This document shows positions 35,801-46,100 of a stretch of DNA of 64,000 bases, one piece after another. Numbering within the stretch: position 1 is the stretch's first letter; each line of letters begins with the position of its first letter. Under the pieces are notes generated by a model. That model did no database searches. It worked only from the letters and a program-made list of their open reading frames with translations, and was not told where the DNA came from. This stretch comes from Hyperoplus lanceolatus (Eukaryota > Chordata > Actinopteri > Uranoscopiformes > Ammodytidae), in contig CM049403.1 in the NCBI GenBank assembly GCA_026929865.2, forward strand, positions 20,184,001 to 20,248,000, written 5' to 3'. The translations under genes were made by a program, and so were the position numbers.

Positions 35801-36203
35801 TTGAAAAACAGGCCATCAGGAAAAGTAGACGGATCATATCGGACCCCACCCATAACCTCAACAACCAGTACCACCTGCTACCTTCAGGAATGAGACTTCG
35901 TTCCCTGCCCCTAAGAACCAAACGAGCCATGTCCACCTTTGTTCCAGCATCCATAAGGCTGTTGAATAAACAGTAGGCCCCCCAGCCCGCCAAACCCAAC
36001 CCATTACTCCAGGCTTCAACCTATTGAAGCCTTCTCCCTACCCACAGGGTTTTTAGCTTTTAGCTTTTAAGAATTTATTTATTCTCGTACATGATACTGA
36101 CTATTTATTGTTGAAGTATGTCTTGTTTGTATGTGCCTGACCACAAATGAAGTTCCCTCACGGGAAAAATAAAGTTCTTTGAATTTGAATTTGAATTGAA
36201 TTG
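32866..36203 (+). mobile_element. L2/Rex1-like LINE, apparently near full length
   Basis: A 3.3-kb non-LTR retrotransposon inside the left LTR. A short direct repeat ATGT flanks it (32862-32865 and 36204-36207). It has a short 5' part (TTTTTGGCGCTGTTGTGGCG), one long open frame, a 230-base 3' region with AATAAAGTTC, and a tail of TTTGAA-type repeats instead of poly(A), as in L2/CR1-group elements. The tail and the small target repeat fit target-primed reverse transcription. Confidence 0.85.
33046..35976 (+). CDS. LINE endonuclease-reverse transcriptase, 976 aa, unbroken
   Basis: Encodes both enzymes needed for target-primed integration. The apurinic-type endonuclease spans about residues 104-320: LANVRSLRNK, ITETWL (138-142), GGGLCVYV, VIAVYVPPSG, FIMADFNS (257-262) and STADHNVI (307-314). 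The reverse transcriptase follows: AAGPDRISGRLLKTCYREL, DFRPVALTSIVMKSFERLL, FIDFSSAFNTVQPHLL, GCPQGSVISPVLFTLYTNDC, the catalytic YSDD at 753-756, and the thumb/C-terminal part to LLNKQ. No stop or frame change was seen. Two motif residues differ from the common form: MADFN for GDFN and TADH for SDH. These may weaken the nuclease or be family variation. Assignment to the L2/Rex1-Babar group (Jockey superfamily) is from memory of motif wording. Confidence 0.9.
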   Translation: MQGCSVHLILLLYLLWGSRCGATAAPWISDGNGVIRYSREYLLSLQYRNPPTYQAGLLSDPGRSDDRSQSHRGKTSRKRGRRGGVRQRLKRLAGKGVCPPLPSIMLANVRSLRNKLDELQANCKLQWAYREASLICITETWLDDTIPDSELLLDGFGVPLRSDRDCASSGKRFGGGLCVYVNEAWSRSASIRETFCTPDVELLCVSFRPRYIPREFGQVTVIAVYVPPSGNDARAAEIITNYAQRIETEHPDSPLFIMADFNSCRLTKSLPTFQQYVKCATRGNNTLDLCYGNVKNAYRARQKPPLSTADHNVIHLIPAYKTQLQREGVLKKTVKQWDSLCTEALQDCFECTDWQVLTQADSLEEATDVVTEYITFCEENIVPSKTVKIFSNNKPWITKELKTTINEKKIAFNSGNKIESKLIQAKLNKQIKAAKRVYKDKVEKLFQEGNAREAWKGVKTLVGLSSKCNIKCPAEQSPSEFAEDLNNFYCRFEQKDVPTETEALMNELTDNTVSTAAFAVQRVDVENVFKGVNPSKAAGPDRISGRLLKTCYRELSGVFCGLFNRSLAEHSVPALWKSSIICPVPKHSNPTCKNDFRPVALTSIVMKSFERLLLTELQMEVSGVTDPLQFACRKDRGVDDSVVTLLHNVHMHLEKPGNFARLVFIDFSSAFNTVQPHLLGHKLQKLGVSPHLTLWVLSFLTDRRQLVRFNGHCSSVRTISTGCPQGSVISPVLFTLYTNDCRSGNPDMVYIKYSDDTVIVDTTNSGQQLQSAVDDFSLWCKDNHLTLNISKTKEMVIDFRRSSTSPPALDFDGQIIERLEEYKYLCSTIDHKFTFKSNTDRMFKKCQQHLYFLRKLRRLQVDKSILQSFYNCFIQSTLTFSILAWFGSLSEVNKGPLNRIIKLSVKIIGQPQTTLTAIFEKQAIRKSRRIISDPTHNLNNQYHLLPSGMRLRSLPLRTKRAMSTFVPASIRLLNKQ

Positions 36204-36689
36204 ATGTCTATATACTCTTTGTGTTCCTTTGTTCTTTGTCTGTGCATTATGGTTTGTTTCGTGTCATTGTTGTTGAGTCTTTGTCCTTTGTGTTCCCTGA
36301 GTTGCTTGTGTTTTCTCGTGCTCCTGGTCTTTTTGCCTTTTGCCTGTTGGCTTTTTTGTTGTTGCCTTTTTTTGAGCTTAATAAATTATTCTTTTGCTAA
36401 GACGTCCTGCATTTGGGTCCTGCTTGCCTGCCTGTCTGCCAAACCGTAACAGAATGCACAAACCAGAAATGGACCCAGCAGACAGGTGGACCTTGAGGAG
36501 GTAATTTTTGCAATGTCTTGCCTCAAGAAAGCCTGGGAGAAGGGCCCCACACTCGACCACCGAGAGGCAGCCTTGACTCTGGCACGTCGAGCTGTGCAGC
36601 CTTGGCTCAGGGAGTCCCTACCGGAGTGGGCAAAGAACTTTTTAGACCCACCCGAGGTTTGGCCTCCCAGCTACCAGCACAATCCCAAG

Positions 36690-37582
36690 CCTCTGCCCCC
36701 GGTCCCCAGCTTCAAGCCTCTGCCCCCGGTCCACAGCTTCAAGCCTCTGCCCCCGGTCCCCAGCTTCAAGCCTCTGCCCCCGGTCCCCAGCAGCTTCAAG
36801 CCCTTGCCCGTGGTCCCCAGCAGCTTCAAGCCTTTGCCCGTGGTCCCCAGCTTCCAGCCGCAGCCCCCGGTCGCCTGCTCCCAGCTCCAGCCTCCGGCTT
36901 CCAGCAGCGAGCTCCAGCAGCAAGCTCCATGCCCAGGCTTCCAGCAGCAAGCTCCAGCCCCAGGCTTCCAGCAACAATCTCCAGCCCCAGGCTTCCAGCA
37001 ACAAGCATCAGGTCCCGGGCCCCAGCAACCAGCACGCTAGCCACCTGCCCCAGCACGCTAGCTACCAGCCCCAGCATGCTAGCTGCTAGCTCCTGAAGGA
37101 ACCTAAGCAACCACAAGAACACTGTCTAGTTCCTGAGCCCACTCCATGTTTTCGTGAGGGAACCCGCCCTCCAGGCCTGCCGGGGGAGGCCTGTTTTCTT
37201 CGCCTTCCAGAGGGGGATCGGCCGCTTCGCCTTCCTGAGGGGGATCGCCCCCCGCTCCTGCCCAAGGGGGACCGCCCTTCAGGCCTGCCAGGGGAGGCCT
37301 GTTTTCTTCGCCTTCCTGAGGGGGACCGCCCTCCGCTCCTGCCCGAGGGGGACCGTACTCCGTTCCTGTCCGAGGGGCCCAGCCGCCTGTTGCCGCCCGA
37401 GGGGCCCAGCCGCCTGTTGCCGCCCGAGGGGCCCAGCCCCCTGTTCCTGCCTGAGGGGTCTCGCCCCCTGCTCAAGGGGTCCAGCCCCCTGTTGCCGCTT
37501 GAGGGGCCCAGCCCCCTGTTCCTGCCTAAGGGGTCTCGCCCCCTGCTCGAGGGGCCCAGCCCCCTGTTCCTGCCTGAGAGGT
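36690..37582 (+). repeat. Proline-rich and GC-rich minisatellites in the LTR element's interior
   Basis: Two blocks. At about 36690-36860 a unit of about 27-30 bases (CCGGTCCCCAGCTTCAAGCC) repeats six or so times, followed by CCAGCAGC-rich sequence to about 37020. At about 37190-37582 units such as GAGGGGCCCAGCC and CTGTTCCTGCC alternate. The repeats are GC-rich, unlike the flanks, and leave more than one frame open because the repeat lacks stops. They belong to the internal region of the fossil LTR element and not to a host gene. Confidence 0.75.
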
Positions 37583-37984
37583 TTATTTTGGTATGTCTGT
37601 CTTGTTCCTTCCCATGTCCTGTCAAGTTTCCCGCCTGTGTGATTGATTGCTGCTCCCTCCCCTAATGTGTGGCACCTGTCCCTCGTTGTCTACCCTGTCT
37701 TGTGTCTAGTGTATATACAGTCCCCTCCATAAGTATCGGAACAGTGAGGCCAATTCCCTTATTTTTGCTGTAGACTGGAAACATTTGGGTTTGACACCAT
37801 ACGATGAATATGAGACAATAGCTCAACATTTCAGCTTTCATTTCCAGGTATTCACATCTGGATCCGATACACAACTGAGAATATATAATTATTTGTAAAG
37901 GAACACCACATTTTTAGGCGAGCAGAAGTATTGGAACAGATAGACTTTAAATAAATTAAAGTGAATAAAACTTACTATTTTGTC

Positions 37985-38530
37985 GCAAAACCTTTGCTTG
38001 CAATAACTGCATCAAGCCTGTGACCCATTGACATCACCAAACTTTTGCATTCTTCTTTTGTGATGCTTTTACAGGCTTTCACCGCAGCCTCATTCAGTTG
38101 CTGTTTGTGTTAGGGGGTTACTGTCTTAAGTCTCCTCTTTGGCAGGTAAAATGCATGCTCTAAAGGGTTTAAGTCTGGAGATTGACTTGGCCAGTCTAAA
38201 ACCTTCCACTTCTTGCCCCTGATTAACTCCTTTGTTGTGTTTTAGGTCATTATCTTGCTGCATGATGAAGGATCTTCCAATCAGTTTGGTTGCATCTTTC
38301 CTTAAATTGTCAGACAAAATGTTTCTGTAAACTTCTGAGTTCATTTTGCTGTTGCCATCATGTGTTACATCATCAATGAAGAATAAAGAGCCCGTCCCAG
38401 AAGAAGCCATGCAAGCCCAAGCCATGACATTGCCTCCACTGTGTTTCACAGATGAGCCTGTATGTTTGGGATCATGAGTAGATCCTTTCTTTCTCCAAAC
38501 TTTAGCCTTTCCATCAATTTAGTAAAGGTT
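37985..38530 (-). pseudogene. Tc1 transposase remnant, left arm
   Basis: On the minus strand: KVWRKKGSTHDPKHTGS, then SVKHSGGNVMAWACMASSGT, VYRNILSDNLRKDATKLIGR and SFIMQQDND, containing the second catalytic Asp (QQDND). The frame then shifts, so the DLNPIE part is not continuous with it, although MSMGHRLDAVIASK is still readable further on. The N-terminal half is absent. It matches the right-arm copy base for base over long stretches. Confidence 0.8.
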
Positions 38531-38548
38531 CATCTTGACAACAACACA

Positions 38549-38957
38549 GTAACACATGATGGCAACAGCAAAATGAACTTAGAAGTCTACAGAAACATTC
38601 GGTCTGCCAATTTAAAGAAAGATGCAACCAAACTGATTGGAAGATCCTCCATCATGCAGCAAGATAATGATCCCAAAAAACTGCAAAAAACAACAAGGGA
38701 GTTCATCAGGGGCAAGAAATGGAAGGTTTTAGACTGGCCAAGTCAATCTCCAGACTTAAACCCTATAGAGCATGCATTTTACCTGCTAACGAGGAGACCA
38801 AAGGGAGTAACCCCCCAAAACAAACAGCAACTGAATGAGGCTGTGGTGAAAGCCTGCAAAAGCACCACAAAAGAAGAATGCAAACGTTTTGTGATGTCAA
38901 TGGGTCACAGGCTTGATGCAGTTATTGCAAGCAAAGTATTTGCGACAAAATATTACG
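38549..38957 (+). pseudogene. Tc1 transposase remnant, right arm
   Basis: On the plus strand: VTHDGNSKMNLEVYRNIRSA, SSIMQQDNDPKK and [20 protein letters not shown], giving the last two residues of the DD34E triad with the correct spacing. It continues to MSMGHRLDAVIASKVFATKY. The N-terminal half with the DNA-binding helices and the first catalytic Asp is absent, so no functional transposase can come from it. Confidence 0.85.
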
Positions 38958-40214
38958 GTTTATTCACTTTAATTTATTTAAAGTCTATCTGTTCCAATAC
39001 TTTTGCTTGCCTAAAAATGCTGTTCTTTTTCAAAAAATTGTATCTTCTCAGTTGTGTATCAGATCCAGATGTGAATACCTGGAAATGAAAGCTGAAATCT
39101 TGATCTATTGTCTCATATTCATCTGTTGGTGTCAAACCAAAATGTTTCCAGTCTACAGCAAAAATAAAGGAATTGGCCTCACTGTTCCGATACTTATAGA
39201 GGGGACTGTATACTCCTTGTGTTCCTTTGTTCCTTGTCTGTGCATTATGGTTTGTTTCGTGTCAGTGTTGGTGAGTCTTTGTCCTTTGTGTTCCCTGCGT
39301 TGCTTGTGTTTTCTCGTGCTCCTGGTCCTGGACTTTTTGCCTTTTGCCTGTTGGCTTTTTTGTTGTTGCCTTTTTTTTGAGCTTTATAAATTATTCTTTT
39401 GCTAAGACGTCCTGCTTGCCTGCCTGTCTGCCAGACCGTAACAGATATAGGGGAACACATACAAAACAAATACACATCCAATCTTCATCCTGCCAAAAAG
39501 AGCTATAATACGAATTATATATAAAACCACTTAGAGAGAACCAACAAATCCATTATTTATTGAATTAAGAACACTTACATTTCTAGATTTGATTGACTTT
39601 AAAACCATTCAAATGATGTTCAAAGCAAATAATCACCAATTGCCTCATGGCATCCAGGAGTTGTTCCAACTCAGAAAAAGCAAGTATAAGTTAAGAGGAA
39701 CCTGTCTATTCAAAAAGCCACTAATAAGAACCAAAATAAAACTACACTGTATTATGACAAAGGCTGTTAGCTTGTAGAACAACTGCTAGAAAGAGCTGAA
39801 AACTATGTATCAAACACGATATCAAAACTAAAAAAACTATTCAGAAACAAAACATTGAATTGGCATGAGCTGGAGCAGTGAATGTCTGTTTTGCTATTTT
39901 CTGTTTGGTTTTGGTTCATCTGTTCCATTATCTCGTTACTGTTTTGTCCAAAACCTTTCATTTGCTAAACATAGAGACTGACTGATTCAAACAGAATATT
40001 TTTTTGTGTGAACAATTATAAAAAATAAGAGGGGGTAGGACTAGAAAAGTTTTTAACTTCCTATCCCTTTTGAACATGAATAATATTATTTGAGTTATGT
40101 ATTTGTTGCTTAGGATCCTGAGGATGTTTTTAATTTATTTATTTCCTTTTTTCTGCTCATTAGTTTAATTTTGTTTGTATTATTTCAAACATATTCAATG
40201 AAGATTAAAAAAAA

Positions 40215-41430
40215 CCTGGGACAGCAGTAAAAATAAAATTGTGAAGGTATGTTTGCCATTGTAAGTGACAGATGAGAGCTGACATGACATGAAGTTAGAA
40301 GAGAGGGAAGCAGCAAAGGTTCCCAGCAGAACTTCGCAAAGAGATTCAGTAGCTAAATCCAGATGTGCCCCCAAAAACCATGATCAATACGTTAATCTGA
40401 TTGTGTTTTGGCTCATGACGTAACTTTCCTTTGCTCAAACATAGAACAACACCATGAACCGTTTATTTTCCTTTGTGTCATCTTGTGACAGGCTGTCCTG
40501 CAGCACACCCCTTTGATTGTGGTTGATGAAGCAATAACCATAAGCCATGAGTTCATTGCTGATGAGTCACCATCAGGGAATAAATTCATTAATGCAATGT
40601 AGATTAATTCAGTTCAACACATTAGTTTATTGTCTAGAGAGCCATGCAGTTTAACTTTGAAAACATATCCTTCTATCAAAATGGTTTCAGTAGTTTAATT
40701 TATGTTCGGGAGGACAAATAATTTAAATCCCTGTGGGTCCTTCATGTCCGTACATGTCACGAGTGTGGCTAATATCACGGATGAGTCATCATGGTTACAT
40801 GAATGAAGGTGTGAATTGTGAAATCACCTGTGCAGTAAAACAACCTTCGTCATAGGTGTGTCACATGCCAGATCCTCCTTAACTTTAATTTTCCAACATC
40901 ATTCATTTCTGTCCAAAATGTGAACATTTCAGTCCATACAGGAGCTACCCATGCACATGCTGTAGTTAGTGGGCGTTGGTTTTACTAAACAATAATGATA
41001 ATAGTAATACATTCACATATATAGTAATCTTTGTTTTTTATCCTAGCAGGACTGGGGGTCAAATGTAAAATGAAAATGAAAAGAAAAAGAAACTGAAGGA
41101 AGTTGCAGATACTAAATATACGTGATGCAGCCTATTCAGGAGGAAACAGAAGGTCACATGTGTTGCTTAGGGATCATTTTAAAGAATTGTGCTATAATTT
41201 ACATTGATCTCGAATGATAAAATAGGGATTATGAAATGCTATACTATTTACCAAAACATAGACAAAAGTGTGTTTTTTACTATTAAGGGTCCACCTTCAA
41301 TTTGTATAGGCATGAAAATCCTATTTATTATTGTTATTTATCATTGTCATTCAGCCTAAACACAAGAGCAGTAAGTTAGCCTATGTAATGTTTACTTGAC
41401 AAATAATAACTTCAATATGCGTTATCAAAG

Positions 41431-41503
<73 letters not shown>

Positions 41504-42470
41504 TTAGTTTGTTTGTTTTTCAAAGATTTTTAGTTTGAAATAGGCTCATTTAAGTTTCTATTATCTTAATTCTTATCTACCTTCTTGTGTGTCCTTGTGT
41601 TAATTGTCTTGTGATTATTTGTAATATGGTAAATCAGTTTCTTAGGTCTATTAAGATTAACAAAGTAGTCCAGGCATGGATGGATAAATAGCCAAATATT
41701 CACCTATTGATTACATCCACAAGTGCTCAGTGCCCACACTGAGAACATGAACTGTAAATATTATTAATTCTCAATTGCAAACACACCTGTACACTCATGA
41801 GAATGCAATCAATGACTAGCATCTACGTCAGGGAGCAATAGGCTATGCCTTGTAAATTACATCTGAATAGGACAGGGTACGGGTCTAAAGATTTGATGAC
41901 TCAGTTGATTTGAGTCACCAGATGATTTTGATGCACTTTTATATATGGACATAAACTATTTTTTCATATCTAAAAAAAAACCAAATAAAAAAATATTTCA
42001 GAACATTTAAGTCTATGAGGGCATATTATTATATTTTACTATGCAGCAGTAAAGTAAGGCCAACACAAAGCCTATTGTGTCAAACCACATACATAAAAAA
42101 ATAACTGATTCGTAATTTGTGTGGTAATCTCAATGTATAATCGCCTAATTATAAACCCTTTTGTCATCCCTCTCTCTCAAATGTAAGAAAAGAGGCTTAC
42201 AGGTTCATCCCAGATAGGCCTATGTTAATTAAACATCGGACAAACTCTTCATTGCTTCAACTCAACTGGGTGGGACGGTAACCGGAAGTGACGAAGGCGA
42301 CTGAACTAGATGCTAGCCGCGTCCCAAAACATATTTTTTTCTAATTTGAAAAATGGTTGACAGTCTTAACACATTCAGGAACTGAGCATGGAGTAAATTT
42401 TCTTCGTGGAATTGATTTTTATTTTTATTTTTTGAGACAACAGAAAAATAGTTTGACCTCTTTACCCAGG
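40215..42470. other. Intergenic, upstream of tsc22d2
   Basis: AT-rich DNA without a gene. It contains the (TTA)n run described separately. Confidence 0.4.
41433..41504. repeat. (ATT)n microsatellite
   Basis: About 24 uninterrupted ATT/TTA units. Confidence 0.97.
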
Positions 42471-43199
42471 ATGCACTTCGCTCTTGCCATCTTGTCGAGT
42501 GGTCGGGAGAGCAGAGCGGCAGGCTGGAGTTAGCCTTCTTTATAGGTCTATGGAGTTAGCAGAGTGTTAGCTCTTACTGCCGCTGTGGTAAAGTGGTGGT
42601 TATCTGTCAGCTAGCTGCCAAAAGTGAATTGTCCATACGGCGAGAGGGGGCGAAACTTCATTGACTTTCGGACGTCTCTTCTGACTACTTCTGGATTATA
42701 TTTTCTATTTGAAAGAAAGCCAGTGGAGTTGTTTACATCATGATGTCGCACATGCTGGTACCGAGGTAGGGAGAACTAGCTAATATCAGCTAACTCAGCT
42801 AGTCGGCGAGTGATACAGATATAACTGAGAGGGAAGAGACCGGGCCCGCCTCAGACCAAAGTACTGGTGGCAGCTGCTGAAGAAGAACTTTGACAAGGGC
42901 CCGTTTGCAACTTCGCTGCCTGGCCACAGGGGAAGGCCGTCCGGGTGTCAGAGAGGCCGAGAGAAGGGGAACAGCGCCCGTGCGCTGTGACCGGACACCG
43001 CGGGGCGTTTCGGGCGAGCTTCGCAGGCTCTGTCCCTGGCTGTGGCACTTTTCTCCGACAAGAGAGAAGAAGGGGAACGGTATGGAAATGTCCTGTGACG
43101 ATACGTATATGTGTCATATCCCTCAGCTGTGAATTGCCCTCGCAAGACATTAGTCAGGCACTTCGTTTCATCTGGGGAGACTTGAAGCAGATAGTCAGC
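42471..43199 (+). promoter_or_regulatory. tsc22d2: tsc22d2 promoter-proximal region and 5' leader
   Basis: GC-rich sequence between the AT-rich intergenic DNA and the tsc22d2 start codon. It contains at least two short upstream open frames: 42740-42769 (MMSHMLVPR) and 43082-43132 ([16 protein letters not shown]), both ending before the main ATG. The transcription start is not identifiable by eye, so it is uncertain whether both lie in the mRNA. Confidence 0.5.
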
Positions 43200-46100
43200 A
43201 TGTCGAAAATGCCGGCGAAGAAGAAAAGTTGCTTCCAGATCACGAGTGTCACGCAGGCTCAGGTGGCGGCCAGCAGTATGGCTGACGACACCGAGAGCCT
43301 GGACGATCCGGACGAGTCCCGGACAGAGGACGTGTCGTCGGAAATATTTGACGTCTCTCGGGCCGACCTGTGTGTGTCTGACAGGAGTTCCTCCGAGGAA
43401 ACCTTGAACAACGTGGGCGAGTCTCAGGAGGGCCAGCCGTCTGTCACGGCTCCTGTCAACGGGGGGTTCTGTTATAAAAGTAATGGGACTGGTCGTAGCG
43501 GCACCCCACTTAATTTAGGAGGAAGTGTGCCCGTGCCAGCTACTGCTAAACCCTTTGTTCCAACCTCGGCCACCCATCCGTTGACTGTCACCAACACGGC
43601 CCCTGCTGCCACTGTCCCTACTAATGTGGCTCCTGCTGTTCCTGTAAGCACCAGCTGTATTTCCCGTTTCAGGGTCATTAAACTGGACCATGGCACTGGA
43701 GAGCCCTTCAGACGGGGCAGGTGGACATGTACTGAGTTCTACGAGAGAGATTCAGAGTCGAATATGAATCGAACTGTGGATAGCATAAAGCCAACTGTAA
43801 ACCCTGATCATAGTATGGACAGGGACAGTGGTCTAGGGGCCACAAGTAACTCTGTGGTCAGTAGCAGTGCTCTTCCTGCACAGGCTTCGGAGAATACTGC
43901 GGACAGTGGCTACTCTGGCGGGCACCACGTCCACCCTCACCCTTTGGATACTCTGCAGCAAGGCTACAGTGTGGCGGCGTCACACATAGGCAGCAGAGCA
44001 AGTGCCTTCCAGCCCACCGGGTACACAACGACAGCATTGCAGCAACCCCAACAGGCTCAGGTCAATATGCAGCCTGTTGCTTCCCAAAAGTTCCTCTCCA
44101 ACAACCTCAATGGTGTGCACCAAGGTACCCTGCTACAGAAGTCTCCCATAATGCCTCCTGCCTCAACGCAGGCCCAGCAGTTTGCCTACTCTACTCATCC
44201 AACTGGCCTCTCTGCTGGCCAGCAGGACTATTGTCAACAACAGCACTTTGGCTTAAGCACTCGGAACCTTCCCATGTCGGGGCCACCAACCAGCCAGCAG
44301 GTACCCTCTGATTTAATCGCCACCGCTGGCTCAGGATCCCAGGGGCTGGGTGGACAGTCGACCTCAACCCACCATGGACTCATGCTACACATGGGTAATG
44401 GACCAGCCGTGGCCCCCATTCTTCAAGGAGGAGGTCAACAGCAACACGCCAGCCAGACTCAGCCTTTAGGAGGGATCGGCGGCTATGCTCTCTCCAGCAC
44501 CGCCTCCCACAGTGGTGTCCAGAATGCACCTGCCTCAGTGCCCAGTACCACCAGCAGCCCTCCAGGAGGACTGCTCCAGCCCCAGGGAGCCCATGGAGGA
44601 GCCACGATAGGCCTTCCCTCCAGCAGCTTCAGCAATCAGGCAGAAGATAGTAAGCCCAAATCTGATGCTCTGATGCCAGGGAAGGATGGTTTAAGGCCTT
44701 TCATCGGTGAGGGCTTCAACCTTCCAACTCCTGCTGTCAACAGCCTGTTTGGCATCCAGATTACCATGAATGTGGATGATGACAGGTAAGAGAGTAATGC
44801 AAAAAAAGGCCTGTGTGACATGAGTCTATTTTACTCCTTTTTTGCCCAGCTTATAAACATCGGTTTGCCGAACACCATGGGAAAAAAAAAGTTGTCAAGT
44901 CCTTTACCTGAAGCAGCACTGACAGATTGCTGGAGGTAGTAAGTGTGTCTTGATGTTTGCCCTCATATATACCATTGTTGTTGCATTCTATAGCAGTGTG
45001 GTCATACTCCAAACTTTGCAGCACCTCTTGCTACAGCAATGTCAAAATTAGGCACGCTATAACTAGAACCATTGGGTTTTACTTGAAGAACAATAAAACA
45101 AAGACACATTTTTCTTAGTTCGGTTTGTAAGTGTGCAGTTGTAGGTTGGGAGGAAGGAGTGGATGGAGAGCCAATGAAAACTGGCAGAGACACGGGGAAT
45201 ATTCTGTCTTTGTCATTAATAGGCCACCCACAAAACATTGCATAGTAAGTCGCCTCTTTAGACACCCGCAGACACCCTTCCTTGAAGCCTCCATTCAACC
45301 ACACAGGCTGTTTGGGATTTAGGGGGCGTTAACAAGCACTTGGATAAGTTACAACACACACACAGTGGCTGTTTTGTAGCTGAGAGGGGAATTACTCCTG
45401 AAACGTAGGCAAGTTTTTTTTTTTATTCTTCTGTCTGAAATACTCATCCTGCACAGTGATCTAACCCTCCCAACTTTAAACCTTGTAAATACTAACTTTT
45501 TACTTGCCTTCAATGTACACATTGTAGCTATCTTAAAGAGGACCTATGATGCTTTTTGAATTTTATGACCTATAAACGTTGTTATGATGATTCATAGTCA
45601 TGCTTAACCATACTAAATTATCAAATAATGACTTACATGCATTTCGACATATTCCCTGCTGACCGTCTGGGGTGTCTGTGCAGAGCACTAAACACTATTC
45701 TAGCCAGTCGAGAAGTCACGTCTTCAAAGCGGTCTACCCTTTCATAATTTGTGACGTCGCATAAAACTTTGTGACGTCTCCACGCGGATGTTTCCATGTA
45801 TGGTAATGCTGTCACTTCCCTGTTCGCGTCTACCTCGCGCCCTTATAGGTCCATGCTCGCGCTTCCCGCCACTGAAAGTGTTCCGGAAGGAAGGTAACCA
45901 ATCACAACGGAGTGGGGTTTGCAGGAGGGGGGGAGGGGAGCGGAGATGGCCGAAGCACAGGCGGAGGGAGCCGAAGCACACACACTCAAGTGTTGACAGG
46001 ATGTGCTGGATCTCCAAAATAAGAGAAAGAGCTTCCCGAAAATCTACATAGTTTTTTGTGATGTGATTCGTGTCAGGTTGCTCTATAGCAGTGTAAAACA

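Larger units (their letters stand above)
37718..39208. mobile_element. Palindromic (foldback) Tc1 derivative
   Basis: A 1491-bp element flanked by TA (37716-37717 and 39209-39210), with ends CAGTCCCCTCCATAAGTATC and AGAGGGGACTG. The two arms, 37718-38368 and 38549-39208, are inverted copies of each other over about 650 bp, so the element can fold back on itself. Both arms carry the same C-terminal half of a Tc1 transposase. The 180-bp spacer holds a little more upstream transposase sequence that belongs to the left arm only. It lies inside the right LTR of the fossil element. Confidence 0.88.
32693..39443 (+). mobile_element. LTR retrotransposon fossil (Ty3/gypsy-like) carrying two later insertions
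   Basis: Flanked by the 5-bp direct repeat GATAT (32688-32692 and 39444-39448). It starts TGTCATAGTCTG and ends ACCGTAACA. Parts: left LTR 32693-36451 (enlarged by a LINE at 32866-36203), internal region 36452 to about 37582, right LTR from about 37583 to 39443 (enlarged by a Tc1 derivative at 37718-39208). The internal region opens with a gag-like start (MDPAD) after the LTR and is mostly proline-rich tandem repeats; no protease, reverse transcriptase or integrase is recognisable. It is broken in several places and could not move on its own. The two LTRs are still similar by eye, suggesting moderate age. Superfamily is inferred. Confidence 0.8.
31847..40214 (+). mobile_element. Degenerate L2/Rex1-group LINE, split by an LTR element
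   Basis: Two halves of one dead LINE lie at 31847-32692 and 39444-40214. The left half has pieces of reverse transcriptase: FSKILEK, a broken DLKKAFNTVDHELL, then GPLLFILFINNICEVSKTVK, LFAEDTNLLC (the FADD motif changed to FAED) and CLGVIIDNKL. The right half continues with the C-terminal part (NPLFIELRTLTFLDLIDFK, MMFKANNHQLPHGIQELF). The 3' end is an A tract at about 40207-40214. Several stops and frame changes are present in the left half, and part of the segment before KILEK is missing. It is the oldest layer of the nest. Confidence 0.8.

Noticed and set aside
36486-37642. Proline-rich open frames as a host gene for a structural protein
   Set aside because: They lie between the two LTRs of a fossil element, are made of tandem repeats open in more than one frame, and show no splice context or conserved domain.
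42945-43199. Upstream frame as the true N-terminus of TSC22D2
   Set aside because: There is no in-frame ATG, and vertebrate TSC22D2 starts at [13 protein letters not shown], so the ATG at 43200 was chosen; the extension is kept only as an observation.
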